A DNA stretch of 7,968 bases from an uncultured Bacteroidales bacterium (GTDB lineage: Bacteria > Bacteroidota > Bacteroidia > Bacteroidales > Bacteroidaceae): assembly GCA_902783615.1 (NCBI GenBank), contig CACZRQ010000214.1:1-7968 (forward strand), given 5' to 3'. Below, piece by piece: positions 1 through 5,551 of this stretch; within the stretch, counting starts at the first letter, position 1, and every line of letters begins with the position of its first letter. The notes below the pieces were generated by a model. The model had not been told where the DNA came from and did not search any database. It worked only from the letters and a program-made list of their open reading frames with translations. The translations under genes and the position numbers were made by a program.

Positions 1-1421
1 AACTCTTCTGGCACATAACCACTTCTGATGCGCCATTCTTGGGGATAGAGATTATTGGCTCTATTCCCTAAATTTTTGACAAAACCTAAGGGTTGGGCTC
101 TGTAAGTGAGGAGCACATAACCCTTGGGTGCTTCTGCGGGTAAGGTCACTGATTCTTTACGCAAATAGGCAATTGCCTGGGAATAATCTACCTCCTGATT
201 GGCAAAAGCTTCACGGTTTAATGCAACACTCATGGCCAACCCATGAGCAGGAATGGGTTCCTTGCCTTTTAAGGTGGCCACTAAGACACCAGCCTCCAGC
301 ATTTTCAACCCATGTTTCTGTCCCCAGAGATAGAATGCTGCCAACGAAAGCGGCAAAGCCCTCACTCCTTCTTCCGTAACTTGCCAATAGAATCGTTCAG
401 GCTCGTCCAACCACATTTGGGTGATTTGCAGAATCTCCCTTACAGGCAAAGCCGACTTCTGCTTGCCTTTCTTCTTACCAAGTGCTAAAGTGTTGATGTC
501 AGGCAGATAAAGCGAGTGGAATCCAATCTCTTCTGGTTTACGAAGAACAGCCATGAAGAAACCCTCTCCCTCTACCCTATGCTGGAAGAAATGCCACACA
601 GGATAATCATCACCACAGAGATTGCCCACAGCATTACATTCTTCTGGTAATTCAACGGGCAAGACCTCGGCATCGAACTCTTGGACTATCCAAGCCACAT
701 TGTGTTCGTTTTCTTCGACATTGTAAGTGCAAGTGCTATAAATTAGCAGACCCCCAGGCTTGAGGGCATTCCACACATCAGCAATGATGGTTCGCTGACG
801 TTCGGCACACATCCTCACATTTTCGACACACCAATTCTCAATAGCCTCATCATCTTTTCGGAACATGCCTTCTCCAGAACAAGGTACATCGGCCACAATC
901 ACATCAAAGAGGTTCTCGCAAGGAGCAAAATCAGCAGGAGCATTGTTGGTAACAATTACTTCGGGATGCCCCCACTTCACCATATTCTCTGCCAATATTT
1001 GAGCTCTGCCTCTAACAATCTCATTGCTCACCAGCACACTCCCCTTAGGCAGAGAAGCTCGCAACAAAGTGGATTTTCCTCCTGGAGCAGCACAAAGATC
1101 GAGGGCAAAGACTGGGTTCTTAACATACTGCCGAATGGCTTGACCCAAAAACATCGACGAAGCTTCTTGCACATAGTAGCATCCTGCATGAAGCAAGGGG
1201 TCGAAAGTGAAGGCAGGACGTTGGGAAAGATACCAGCCTTCATTGCAACCATACACCTTATTTATATATATAGGAGTGGTAGATGGCTCAACAGGCTTGA
1301 GCGGATTGAGACGGATGCTGACAGGTTGCTCCTTTTGGAGGGCATCCAAAAGCGCATCTGTTTCTGTTTTTCCCAAGAGGGTTTCCATCTGTTGTATGAA
1401 TGCTGACGCAAGTTTTTTCAT
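1..1421 (-). CDS. rsmF: RsmF-type rRNA cytosine-C5 methyltransferase (NOL1/NOP2/Sun family), 3' end cut by window edge
   Basis: The minus-strand frame stays open for 473 codons from ATG at 1421 to the left edge. An in-frame TGA two codons before this ATG fixes the start. The product should be a cytoplasmic SAM-dependent enzyme that makes 5-methylcytosine in rRNA. Visible motifs are the SAM-binding CAAPGGKST (residues 110-118), DVPCSGEG with the conserved Cys181, and YSTCTYN with Cys231. In this family the TC-motif cysteine is the nucleophile and the PC-motif cysteine helps release the product. Residues 1-100 match the N-terminal RNA-binding part (VSIRLNP, YVQEASSM). The C-terminal third, ending around RIRSGYVPEE, resembles the PUA-like tail of RsmF proteins. 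E. coli RsmF has about 480 residues, so only a few codons are probably missing. The gene stands alone and is transcribed away from the ECF operon. The family is certain; the exact target base (C1407 of 16S rRNA in E. coli) is inferred. Confidence 0.93.
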   Translation of the reverse strand, partial: MKKLASAFIQQMETLLGKTETDALLDALQKEQPVSIRLNPLKPVEPSTTPIYINKVYGCNEGWYLSQRPAFTFDPLLHAGCYYVQEASSMFLGQAIRQYVKNPVFALDLCAAPGGKSTLLRASLPKGSVLVSNEIVRGRAQILAENMVKWGHPEVIVTNNAPADFAPCENLFDVIVADVPCSGEGMFRKDDEAIENWCVENVRMCAERQRTIIADVWNALKPGGLLIYSTCTYNVEENEHNVAWIVQEFDAEVLPVELPEECNAVGNLCGDDYPVWHFFQHRVEGEGFFMAVLRKPEEIGFHSLYLPDINTLALGKKKGKQKSALPVREILQITQMWLDEPERFYWQVTEEGVRALPLSLAAFYLWGQKHGLKMLEAGVLVATLKGKEPIPAHGLAMSVALNREAFANQEVDYSQAIAYLRKESVTLPAEAPKGYVLLTYRAQPLGFVKNLGNRANNLYPQEWRIRSGYVPEE

Positions 1422-1442
1422 CTTTCAGGCCATTTTTCACCA

Positions 1443-1450
1443 CAAAAATA
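1443..1450 (-). promoter_or_regulatory. Putative -7 box of the rsmF-type gene (TATTTTTG)
   Basis: Read on the minus strand, 1450 to 1443 is TATTTTTG, matching the Bacteroidota housekeeping -7 consensus TAnnTTTG. A transcript would start near 1435 and have a leader of about 14 bases before the ATG at 1421. I could not identify a clear -33 TTTG element; only T-runs lie upstream. Confidence 0.5.
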
Positions 1451-1458
1451 TAACTTTG
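1451..1458 (+). promoter_or_regulatory. Putative housekeeping -7 box upstream of the ECF operon (TAACTTTG)
   Basis: TAACTTTG matches TAnnTTTG and is followed by GCA, as is common at such promoters. A start near 1465 would give a leader of about 88 bases before the ATG at 1553. That leader would run through the separate ECF-type promoter. No good -33 element is visible, only a T-run at 1433-1437. It directly abuts the opposing box at 1443-1450. Confidence 0.45.
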
Positions 1459-1491
1459 CAGGGAAAAAATGAAGAAAAAAGTGAATTAGGT

Positions 1492-1522
1492 GCAACTTTT
1501 ATGCCGTATGCTTGCGTCTAAT
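1492..1522 (+). promoter_or_regulatory. ECF-sigma-type promoter, probably autoregulatory
   Basis: GCAACTTTT at 1492-1500 and CGTCTAAT at 1515-1522 have the architecture of ECF (sigma-E-like) promoters. These carry an AAC-containing -35 element and a CGTC/GTCTAA -10 element; here 16 bases separate GCAACTT from CGTC. Transcription would start near 1528, about 25 bases before the ATG at 1553. An ECF sigma gene is the second gene of the operon below, so autoregulation is the natural inference. No other copy of the paired motif was found in the window. Confidence 0.65.
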
Positions 1523-1552
1523 GTACAAAATAACGAATAAAACAGTAAAGAT

Positions 1553-2266
1553 ATGAAAAGGATGATAATGACATTGGCGGTAGCCACACTGGGAATGACC
1601 GCTATGATGGCACAAAGCCATGAGGTGACCACCACTGACAAGAACGGCAACAAGGTGGTGTATGAGATCAGTGATGCACCAGCAACCAAAGGTGACACAC
1701 TGAGCATAACGACCTACGACCCCAACAGCGTAGCCAAGAGCGACAGCATCAACGGGGTCGATCGCAACGAAGACTATGTGATGACAAAGGAAGACCTGAT
1801 TGACATCATCAATGAAACAGGCATCAAGAACTGGGGTGGCCCAGTAGCCAGCACTGCTATTGGAGGCATGATCCTGGGTGGATTCATCTGCGTATTCTTG
1901 CCCATCGTCATCATCGTTGCAGTATTGTTATACCGCTACTTCAATCGAAAGAAGAAGTATGAACTGGCACAGAAGATTGTGGAAAGCGGACAGCCTTTGC
2001 CAGCCGACTTTGCCAAGACTTTCGAAGAGGAGTATAACACAGCGGAAGACAGGGGACTGTATGAGAAAGGCGTAAAGAATGTGGCCATTGGTATAGCACT
2101 GAGCATCTTCCTCTACATACTGACAGATGAGTTATTCCTGGGTTGCATCGGCTTGTTCGTGATAGCAAACGGTGTGAGTCAGCTGCTGACCTACAACCAT
2201 CGCAAAAGCATAAACAACGGAGATAAAAGCACTAATCATACTGACAACACTATTTTCAAGGACTAA
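1553..2266 (+). CDS. DUF6249-like membrane protein with signal peptide, first gene of the ECF operon
   Basis: This 237-residue protein has an N-terminal signal peptide (MKRMIMTLAVATLGMTAMMA, probable cleavage before Gln21). A polar segment of about 80 residues follows and should lie outside the cytoplasm. A strong membrane helix spans about 103-127 and is followed by the basic stop RYFNRKKKYELAQ. A segment containing ESGQPLPADF comes next, then two more hydrophobic helices near 175-191 and 195-212 and a polar tail. The single helix, then Arg/Lys-rich linker, then 'ESGQPLP' layout is what I recall of the DUF6249 family, which often sits beside ECF sigma genes in Bacteroidota. It ends 15 bases before the sigma gene, so the two are probably cotranscribed. 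Its function is unknown; sensing envelope state or being a target of the sigma factor are both guesses. ATG at 1553 gives a complete signal peptide directly downstream of the ECF-type promoter. Confidence 0.85.
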   Translation: MKRMIMTLAVATLGMTAMMAQSHEVTTTDKNGNKVVYEISDAPATKGDTLSITTYDPNSVAKSDSINGVDRNEDYVMTKEDLIDIINETGIKNWGGPVASTAIGGMILGGFICVFLPIVIIVAVLLYRYFNRKKKYELAQKIVESGQPLPADFAKTFEEEYNTAEDRGLYEKGVKNVAIGIALSIFLYILTDELFLGCIGLFVIANGVSQLLTYNHRKSINNGDKSTNHTDNTIFKD

Positions 2267-2281
2267 CTGAGAGATTAATTA

Positions 2282-2824
2282 ATGAAATCACTGAGTGACA
2301 TAGCCTTAGTGACCCAAGTAGTAGTATTGCACAACAAAAGCGCATTCGACCAGCTGGTCAGGAAGTACCAATCGCAAGTGCGAAGGTTCTTCCTGAACCA
2401 GACTTGTGGTGACAAGGAACTCAGCGACGATTTGGCACAAGACACATTCATCAAGGCCTACACAAGTTTAAAAAGTTTTAAAGGAGCAGCAAATTTCTCA
2501 ACTTGGCTCTACAGAATTGCATATAATGTTTTTTTTGATTATATTCGCAGTCAGAAACCAACCTCCGATTTGGAGGTGGTGACTACCGATGCCGAATATA
2601 GCAACGAGCAACAGGACCTAGCTCGCAAGATGGATGTATATGCGGCATTGGAGCAGTTGAAGGAGGCGGAAAGAACCTGCATCACCCTCTTTTATATGGA
2701 GGAATTGGAAATCAAGAAGATTGCCGAGATTACAGGAATGGCAGAGGGAACGGTGAAAAGCCATCTGAGCCGTGGAAAAGAAAAGATGGCCAATTATTTA
2801 AAACAGAATGGATATGGACGATAA
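2282..2824 (+). CDS. ECF-family RNA polymerase sigma factor
   Basis: At 180 residues this has the normal size for an ECF (group 4) sigma factor, which directs RNA polymerase to stress or envelope promoters. Region 2 covers about residues 18-90: FDQLVRKYQ, the DDLAQDTFIKAY core-binding segment (49-60), and FSTWLYRIAYNVFFDYIR, with Trp75 in the DNA-melting helix. Region 4 covers about 120-172, with the helix-turn-helix EIKKIAEITGMAEGTVKSHL (143-162) reading the -35 element. Regions 1.1 and 3 are absent, as expected for the class. The gene follows the DUF6249-like gene by 15 bases and overlaps the next start, which argues for one transcript and translational coupling. A run of eight T lies at 2529-2536 within an AT-rich stretch that contrasts with the flanking sequence. 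Identity as an ECF sigma factor is secure; its regulon is not known from the sequence. Confidence 0.96.
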   Translation: MKSLSDIALVTQVVVLHNKSAFDQLVRKYQSQVRRFFLNQTCGDKELSDDLAQDTFIKAYTSLKSFKGAANFSTWLYRIAYNVFFDYIRSQKPTSDLEVVTTDAEYSNEQQDLARKMDVYAALEQLKEAERTCITLFYMEELEIKKIAEITGMAEGTVKSHLSRGKEKMANYLKQNGYGR

Positions 2825-3137
2825 CGAAAGATTGATAGCAGAGTTTATGAAGCAAAGTCGTCAGGACATTGCCGACAATGGCTTCACGGAGCGAGTGATG
2901 CGCGGATTGCCTGAAAGCAAGCCTCAACATGACTGGCTACCAACGATATGGAATGTGGTGATGATGGTGATCGTGGCTATCCTGTTTGTGGCTCTCGGGG
3001 GAGTAGGTATTTTAAAGAATGTCCTCTATCAGTATCTGAACAACGCACTGACTCGAGGCATTGACACGAGGTGGGTGATGGTGATGATGGTTGCCTTTGT
3101 CTGCTATGTTTGCCAGAAGGCATTGAAAACAGCTTGA
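2808..3137 (+). CDS. Small two-helix membrane protein, candidate anti-sigma factor (DUF5056-like)
   Basis: This 109-residue protein starts inside the end of the sigma gene: ATG 2808 overlaps it by 17 bases, and an alternative ATG at 2814 by 11. Such overlap indicates translational coupling. Residues 1-42 are polar and probably cytoplasmic, containing IADNGFTERVMRGLPES, a motif I associate with the Bacteroidota DUF5056 family. Two hydrophobic helices follow (about 46-68 and 88-105) with a short loop between them. Short cytoplasmic N-termini tied to membrane helices and encoded directly after an ECF sigma gene are the usual layout of anti-sigma factors. I see no HxxxCxxC zinc motif, so it is not a ZAS-type anti-sigma. 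Binding to the sigma factor is inference from position and topology. The coding call is firm because it starts in the operon and keeps clear membrane helices. Confidence 0.82.
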   Translation: MDMDDNERLIAEFMKQSRQDIADNGFTERVMRGLPESKPQHDWLPTIWNVVMMVIVAILFVALGGVGILKNVLYQYLNNALTRGIDTRWVMVMMVAFVCYVCQKALKTA

Positions 3138-3167
3138 TGATTGTTGAACTTTTAAAACTATACGATT

Positions 3168-3407
3168 ATGGGAATTATCATTAGTATTATCATCGGATGT
3201 GTCTGCGGTTTCTTGGCAGGCAAGATCATGAAAGGTGGTGGCTTCGGCATTTTGATGAACCTGTTGCTGGGTATCGTGGGTGGTGCCGTAGGTAGCTGGC
3301 TGTTTGGCTTATTTGGCATCGAATGGGGTGGCCTGATTGGCGAGATTGGTACAGGTACCATTGGCGCTATCGTGGTGCTCTGGATCGCTTCTCTGTTTAA
3401 GAAATAA
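3168..3407 (+). CDS. GlsB/YeaQ/YmgE family stress-response membrane protein
   Basis: This 79-residue, very hydrophobic protein is built of glycine-rich helices: IIISIIIGCVCGFLAGKIMKG (about residues 3-23), ILMNLLLGIVGGAVGSWLFGLFG (about 28-50) and a third near 58-77 ending SLFKK. The GxLAGKIMKGGG and LLGIVGGAVGSWLFG segments and the length match the GlsB/YeaQ/YmgE family, once called transglycosylase-associated proteins. These are inner-membrane proteins often induced by general or envelope stress; their biochemical role is not established. The gene starts 30 bases after the candidate anti-sigma gene with no obvious terminator or TAnnTTTG box between. It is therefore probably the last gene of the ECF operon and a plausible output of that sigma factor. 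Confidence 0.92.
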   Translation: MGIIISIIIGCVCGFLAGKIMKGGGFGILMNLLLGIVGGAVGSWLFGLFGIEWGGLIGEIGTGTIGAIVVLWIASLFKK

Positions 3408-3409
3408 AC

Positions 3410-3439
3410 CTTGGTTGCAAGTTTGCAACTTGGTTGCAA
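3410..3439 (+). promoter_or_regulatory. TTGCAA operator cluster upstream of the metal ATPase
   Basis: Three TTGCAA hexamers lie at 3415-3420, 3423-3428 and 3434-3439. They form two overlapping perfect inverted repeats: GTTGCAA-GT-TTGCAAC (3414-3429) and TTGCAAC-TTG-GTTGCAA (3423-3439). CTTGGTTGCAA is also directly repeated at 3410-3420 and 3429-3439, a 19-base period. The cluster covers the -33 region of the promoter whose -7 box is at 3451-3458, a typical place for a repressor. A Fur/Zur-like or ArsR-like metal sensor is my guess; no regulator gene is in the window. It is neither GC-rich nor followed by a T-run, so it does not look like a terminator. Confidence 0.65.
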
Positions 3440-3450
3440 AACATTTGCCA

Positions 3451-3458
3451 TACTTTTG
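3451..3458 (+). promoter_or_regulatory. Promoter -7 box of the metal ATPase gene (TACTTTTG)
   Basis: TACTTTTG fits TAnnTTTG exactly. A TTG at 3434-3436 lies 14 bases before the box and may be part of a -33 element. Transcription would begin near 3465, giving a leader of about 23 bases before the ATG at 3488. This box is one reason the upstream TTG at 3434 cannot be the translation start. Confidence 0.6.
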
Positions 3459-3487
3459 TAGCGTCAAACAAAAAAGCGCACAAGAGT

Positions 3488-5473
3488 ATGGCAAATTCTT
3501 TACATAATCACCAGCATGAATGTTGCTCTCACGAGCATGAACATCACCATGAACACCATCATGAGCATCATCATGAGCATCATCATGAGCACAGTCTGCA
3601 TAAACAACTGGCACTTATCGTTGTTTCCTCCCTCCTCCTGATTGGAGCTGTCGTTGTAGAACACTCTTTCCATTTGCCAACCTGGCAATTACTCCTTGTC
3701 TATTTAGTACCTTACCTATTAATAGGACATGAAACATTGCATGAGGCTTGGGAGGGCATCATGAAGGGCGAAGCCTTCAACGAGCATTTCCTGATGTCGA
3801 TAGCCACCATTGGTGCCCTGTGCATCGGCTTCTTACCTGGAGCAGAAAGCCAGTTCCCTGAAGCCGTGTTCGTCATGCTCTTTTTCCAAATAGGTGAGCT
3901 GTTCGAAGGTTATGCAGAAGGGAAAAGCAGAGAAAGCATTGCTCATCTGATGGACATCCGCCCAGACATAGCCCATGTGCTGAGAGGGGGCAAAGAGAAA
4001 GATGTGAATCCTGAGCAAGTGGCTGTTGGCGAGATCATTGTCATTAAACCAGGCGAGAAGGTTCCCTTGGATGGTGTAGTGATAGCAGGAAGCAGTTCAC
4101 TGAATACCATCGCATTGACGGGAGAGAGCCTTCCTCGTGATTTGACGATTGAAGACGAAGTGATTTCTGGTTGTGTGAACCTGACTGGTGTGCTTCAAGT
4201 GCGAACCACCAAGAGCTTTGGAGAAAGTACTGTGGCCAAGATCATCAATCTAGTAGAACATGCCACAGAGCGTAAATCCAAGAGTGAGACCTTCATCTCC
4301 AAGTTTGCAAAAATCTACACACCCATTGTGGTTTTTGCAGCTATCGCAGTAGCCTTATTGCCTCCACTATTTTCTGGCAACTTTGCCGAAAGTTTCCCCA
4401 CCTGGCTCTATCGTGCCCTGATGTTTTTGGTAGATTCTTGTCCTTGTGCATTGCTAATCAGTATTCCACTCACCTTCTTTGGAGGCATCGGAGGGGCTTC
4501 AAGAAAAGGAATCCTCATTAAAGGAGCCAATTTGATGGATATGCTCTCGAAGATAGATACATTGGTGCTCGACAAGACAGGCACCCTGACCCACGGACAG
4601 TTTGCAGTGACAGCAATTCATCCTGAAAAGTATGATGAACATCATCTGATACACTTGGCGGCACATGTGGAACACTTCTCCACCCATCCCATAGGAGCTG
4701 CATTGAGAGATGCGTTCCCTGAGGAAGCCACTGATGGCTGTGTGGTGAGCGACACCACAGAAATAGCAGGACAAGGCATCCGTGCCAAGGTGGGCAACGA
4801 TATTGTTTGCGTAGGAAATACAAAGATGATGGATGCCATTGGGGCTAAATGGCACGACTGCTCGCATGTGGGAACCATCATCCACGTAGCCATCAACGGA
4901 GAGTATGCTGGACACATTGTGATCAATGACAAGATTAAGGAAGATAGTGAAGGAGCTGTCAATCAGCTGAAATCATTGGGAGTACATCGCATGGTGATGC
5001 TCACAGGCGATCGCAAAGAAGTGGGTGCTGATGTAGCTACGAAACTACACATTGACGAATATCACACCGAACTGATGCCCACCGACAAAGTGAGCATCGT
5101 GGAAAAGCTGTTGGTAGAGAAAAAAGAAGACAAGGCTTTGGCATTTGTGGGCGATGGCATCAATGATGCTCCTGTGCTGGCTCGTGCCGATGTGGGTATC
5201 GCCATGGGAGGTTTGGGTAGCGATGCCGCCATCGAAGCAGCAGATGTGGTGCTGATGGATGACAAACCATCAAAGATTGCACTATCCATCAAAATAGCGA
5301 GAAGGACAATTGCCATTGCCCGTCAGAATGCGGGTTTTGCCATAGGCGTGAAAATAGCCGTCTTGCTGTTGGCCACCTTTGGATGGGCCACCATGTGGAT
5401 GGCAGTATTTGCCGATGTGGGCGTCACGGTGTTGGCTGTACTGAATGCCATGCGGGCTTTAAAAGTGAAATAA
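3488..5473 (+). CDS. zntA: P1B-2-type heavy-metal (Zn/Cd/Pb) exporting P-type ATPase with histidine-rich N-terminus
   Basis: This 661-residue inner-membrane pump uses ATP to expel divalent soft metals. Landmarks in order are a His-rich tail (residues 6-38), paired hydrophobic helices (about 41-57 and 65-80), further helices, actuator motif TGES (211-214), membrane CPC (318-320), phosphorylated Asp362 in DKTGT, HP motif (400-401), GDGINDAP (555-562), and final helices with N614-x7-K622 and D643-V-G645. The CPC plus N-x7-K plus DxG set is the signature of the P1B-2 (ZntA/CadA) group rather than copper pumps. The usual CxxC heavy-metal-associated domain is missing; a Cys12-Cys13 pair and the His tail replace it. 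An in-frame TTG at 3434 would lengthen the frame by 18 codons, but that stretch contains the promoter, so ATG 3488 is preferred. Expression is probably controlled through the TTGCAA cluster just upstream. Zinc as the main substrate is inferred; cadmium, lead or cobalt are possible. Confidence 0.95.
   Translation: MANSLHNHQHECCSHEHEHHHEHHHEHHHEHHHEHSLHKQLALIVVSSLLLIGAVVVEHSFHLPTWQLLLVYLVPYLLIGHETLHEAWEGIMKGEAFNEHFLMSIATIGALCIGFLPGAESQFPEAVFVMLFFQIGELFEGYAEGKSRESIAHLMDIRPDIAHVLRGGKEKDVNPEQVAVGEIIVIKPGEKVPLDGVVIAGSSSLNTIALTGESLPRDLTIEDEVISGCVNLTGVLQVRTTKSFGESTVAKIINLVEHATERKSKSETFISKFAKIYTPIVVFAAIAVALLPPLFSGNFAESFPTWLYRALMFLVDSCPCALLISIPLTFFGGIGGASRKGILIKGANLMDMLSKIDTLVLDKTGTLTHGQFAVTAIHPEKYDEHHLIHLAAHVEHFSTHPIGAALRDAFPEEATDGCVVSDTTEIAGQGIRAKVGNDIVCVGNTKMMDAIGAKWHDCSHVGTIIHVAINGEYAGHIVINDKIKEDSEGAVNQLKSLGVHRMVMLTGDRKEVGADVATKLHIDEYHTELMPTDKVSIVEKLLVEKKEDKALAFVGDGINDAPVLARADVGIAMGGLGSDAAIEAADVVLMDDKPSKIALSIKIARRTIAIARQNAGFAIGVKIAVLLLATFGWATMWMAVFADVGVTVLAVLNAMRALKVK
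3542..3589 (+). repeat. 12-base tandem repeat coding His-His-His-Glu
   Basis: Four consecutive 12-base units each encode HHHE (residues 19-34 of the ATPase). Units three and four are identical (CATCATCATGAG); the first two differ at one or two synonymous third positions. Because the unit is a multiple of three, copy-number change would lengthen or shorten the metal-binding tail without shifting frame. Confidence 0.85.
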
Positions 5474-5528
5474 CGAACTTTAGACTTAAATACTCTTAAT
5501 GAATCAGTGTCTTCTGCCTTTCTTTTGC

Positions 5529-5536
5529 TATCTTTG
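5529..5536 (+). promoter_or_regulatory. Promoter -7 box of the DUF6624/TPR gene pair (TATCTTTG)
   Basis: TATCTTTG matches TAnnTTTG and is followed by GCAAAA, a frequent context for Bacteroidota promoters. Transcription would start near 5543, only about nine bases before the ATG at 5552. I see no convincing -33 TTTG at the expected distance. The box shows that the GTG at 5507, which would extend the frame, is not the start. Confidence 0.6.
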
Positions 5537-5551
5537 CAAAAAAACAAAGGT

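Noticed and set aside
128..379. Plus-strand open frame of 83 codons
   Set aside because: It is antisense to the C-terminal part of the methyltransferase and has the composition of a chance frame.
1263..1272. TATATATATA run
   Set aside because: It is inside the methyltransferase coding region (reads P-I-Y-I-N on the minus strand) and too short to call a repeat or promoter.
966..1406. Plus-strand open frame of 146 codons
   Set aside because: It lies fully antisense to the methyltransferase gene, which has intact catalytic motifs. The plus-strand product has no recognisable domain and ends within the same gene.
3147..3170. GAACTTTT before the GlsB-like gene as a second ECF -35 element
   Set aside because: No CGTC or GTCTAA element lies at the needed distance; the position falls on the start of the gene.
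3410..3439. TTGCAA inverted repeats as a terminator of the ECF operon
   Set aside because: Arms are AT-balanced, overlap one another and have no following T-run; position over the next promoter fits an operator better.
3500..3688. Minus-strand frame rich in methionine
   Set aside because: It is the reverse reading of the CAT/CAC histidine repeat (ATG on the opposite strand), so the methionines are a by-product.
4499..4962. Several overlapping minus-strand frames (up to 138 codons)
   Set aside because: They are opposite the nucleotide-binding domain of the ATPase, whose motifs are all intact; the frames overlap one another and resemble no family.
5475..5500. GAACTTT after the ATPase as an ECF -35 element
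   Set aside because: No matching -10 element is found 14-18 bases downstream; the TATCTTTG box at 5529 explains the promoter better.
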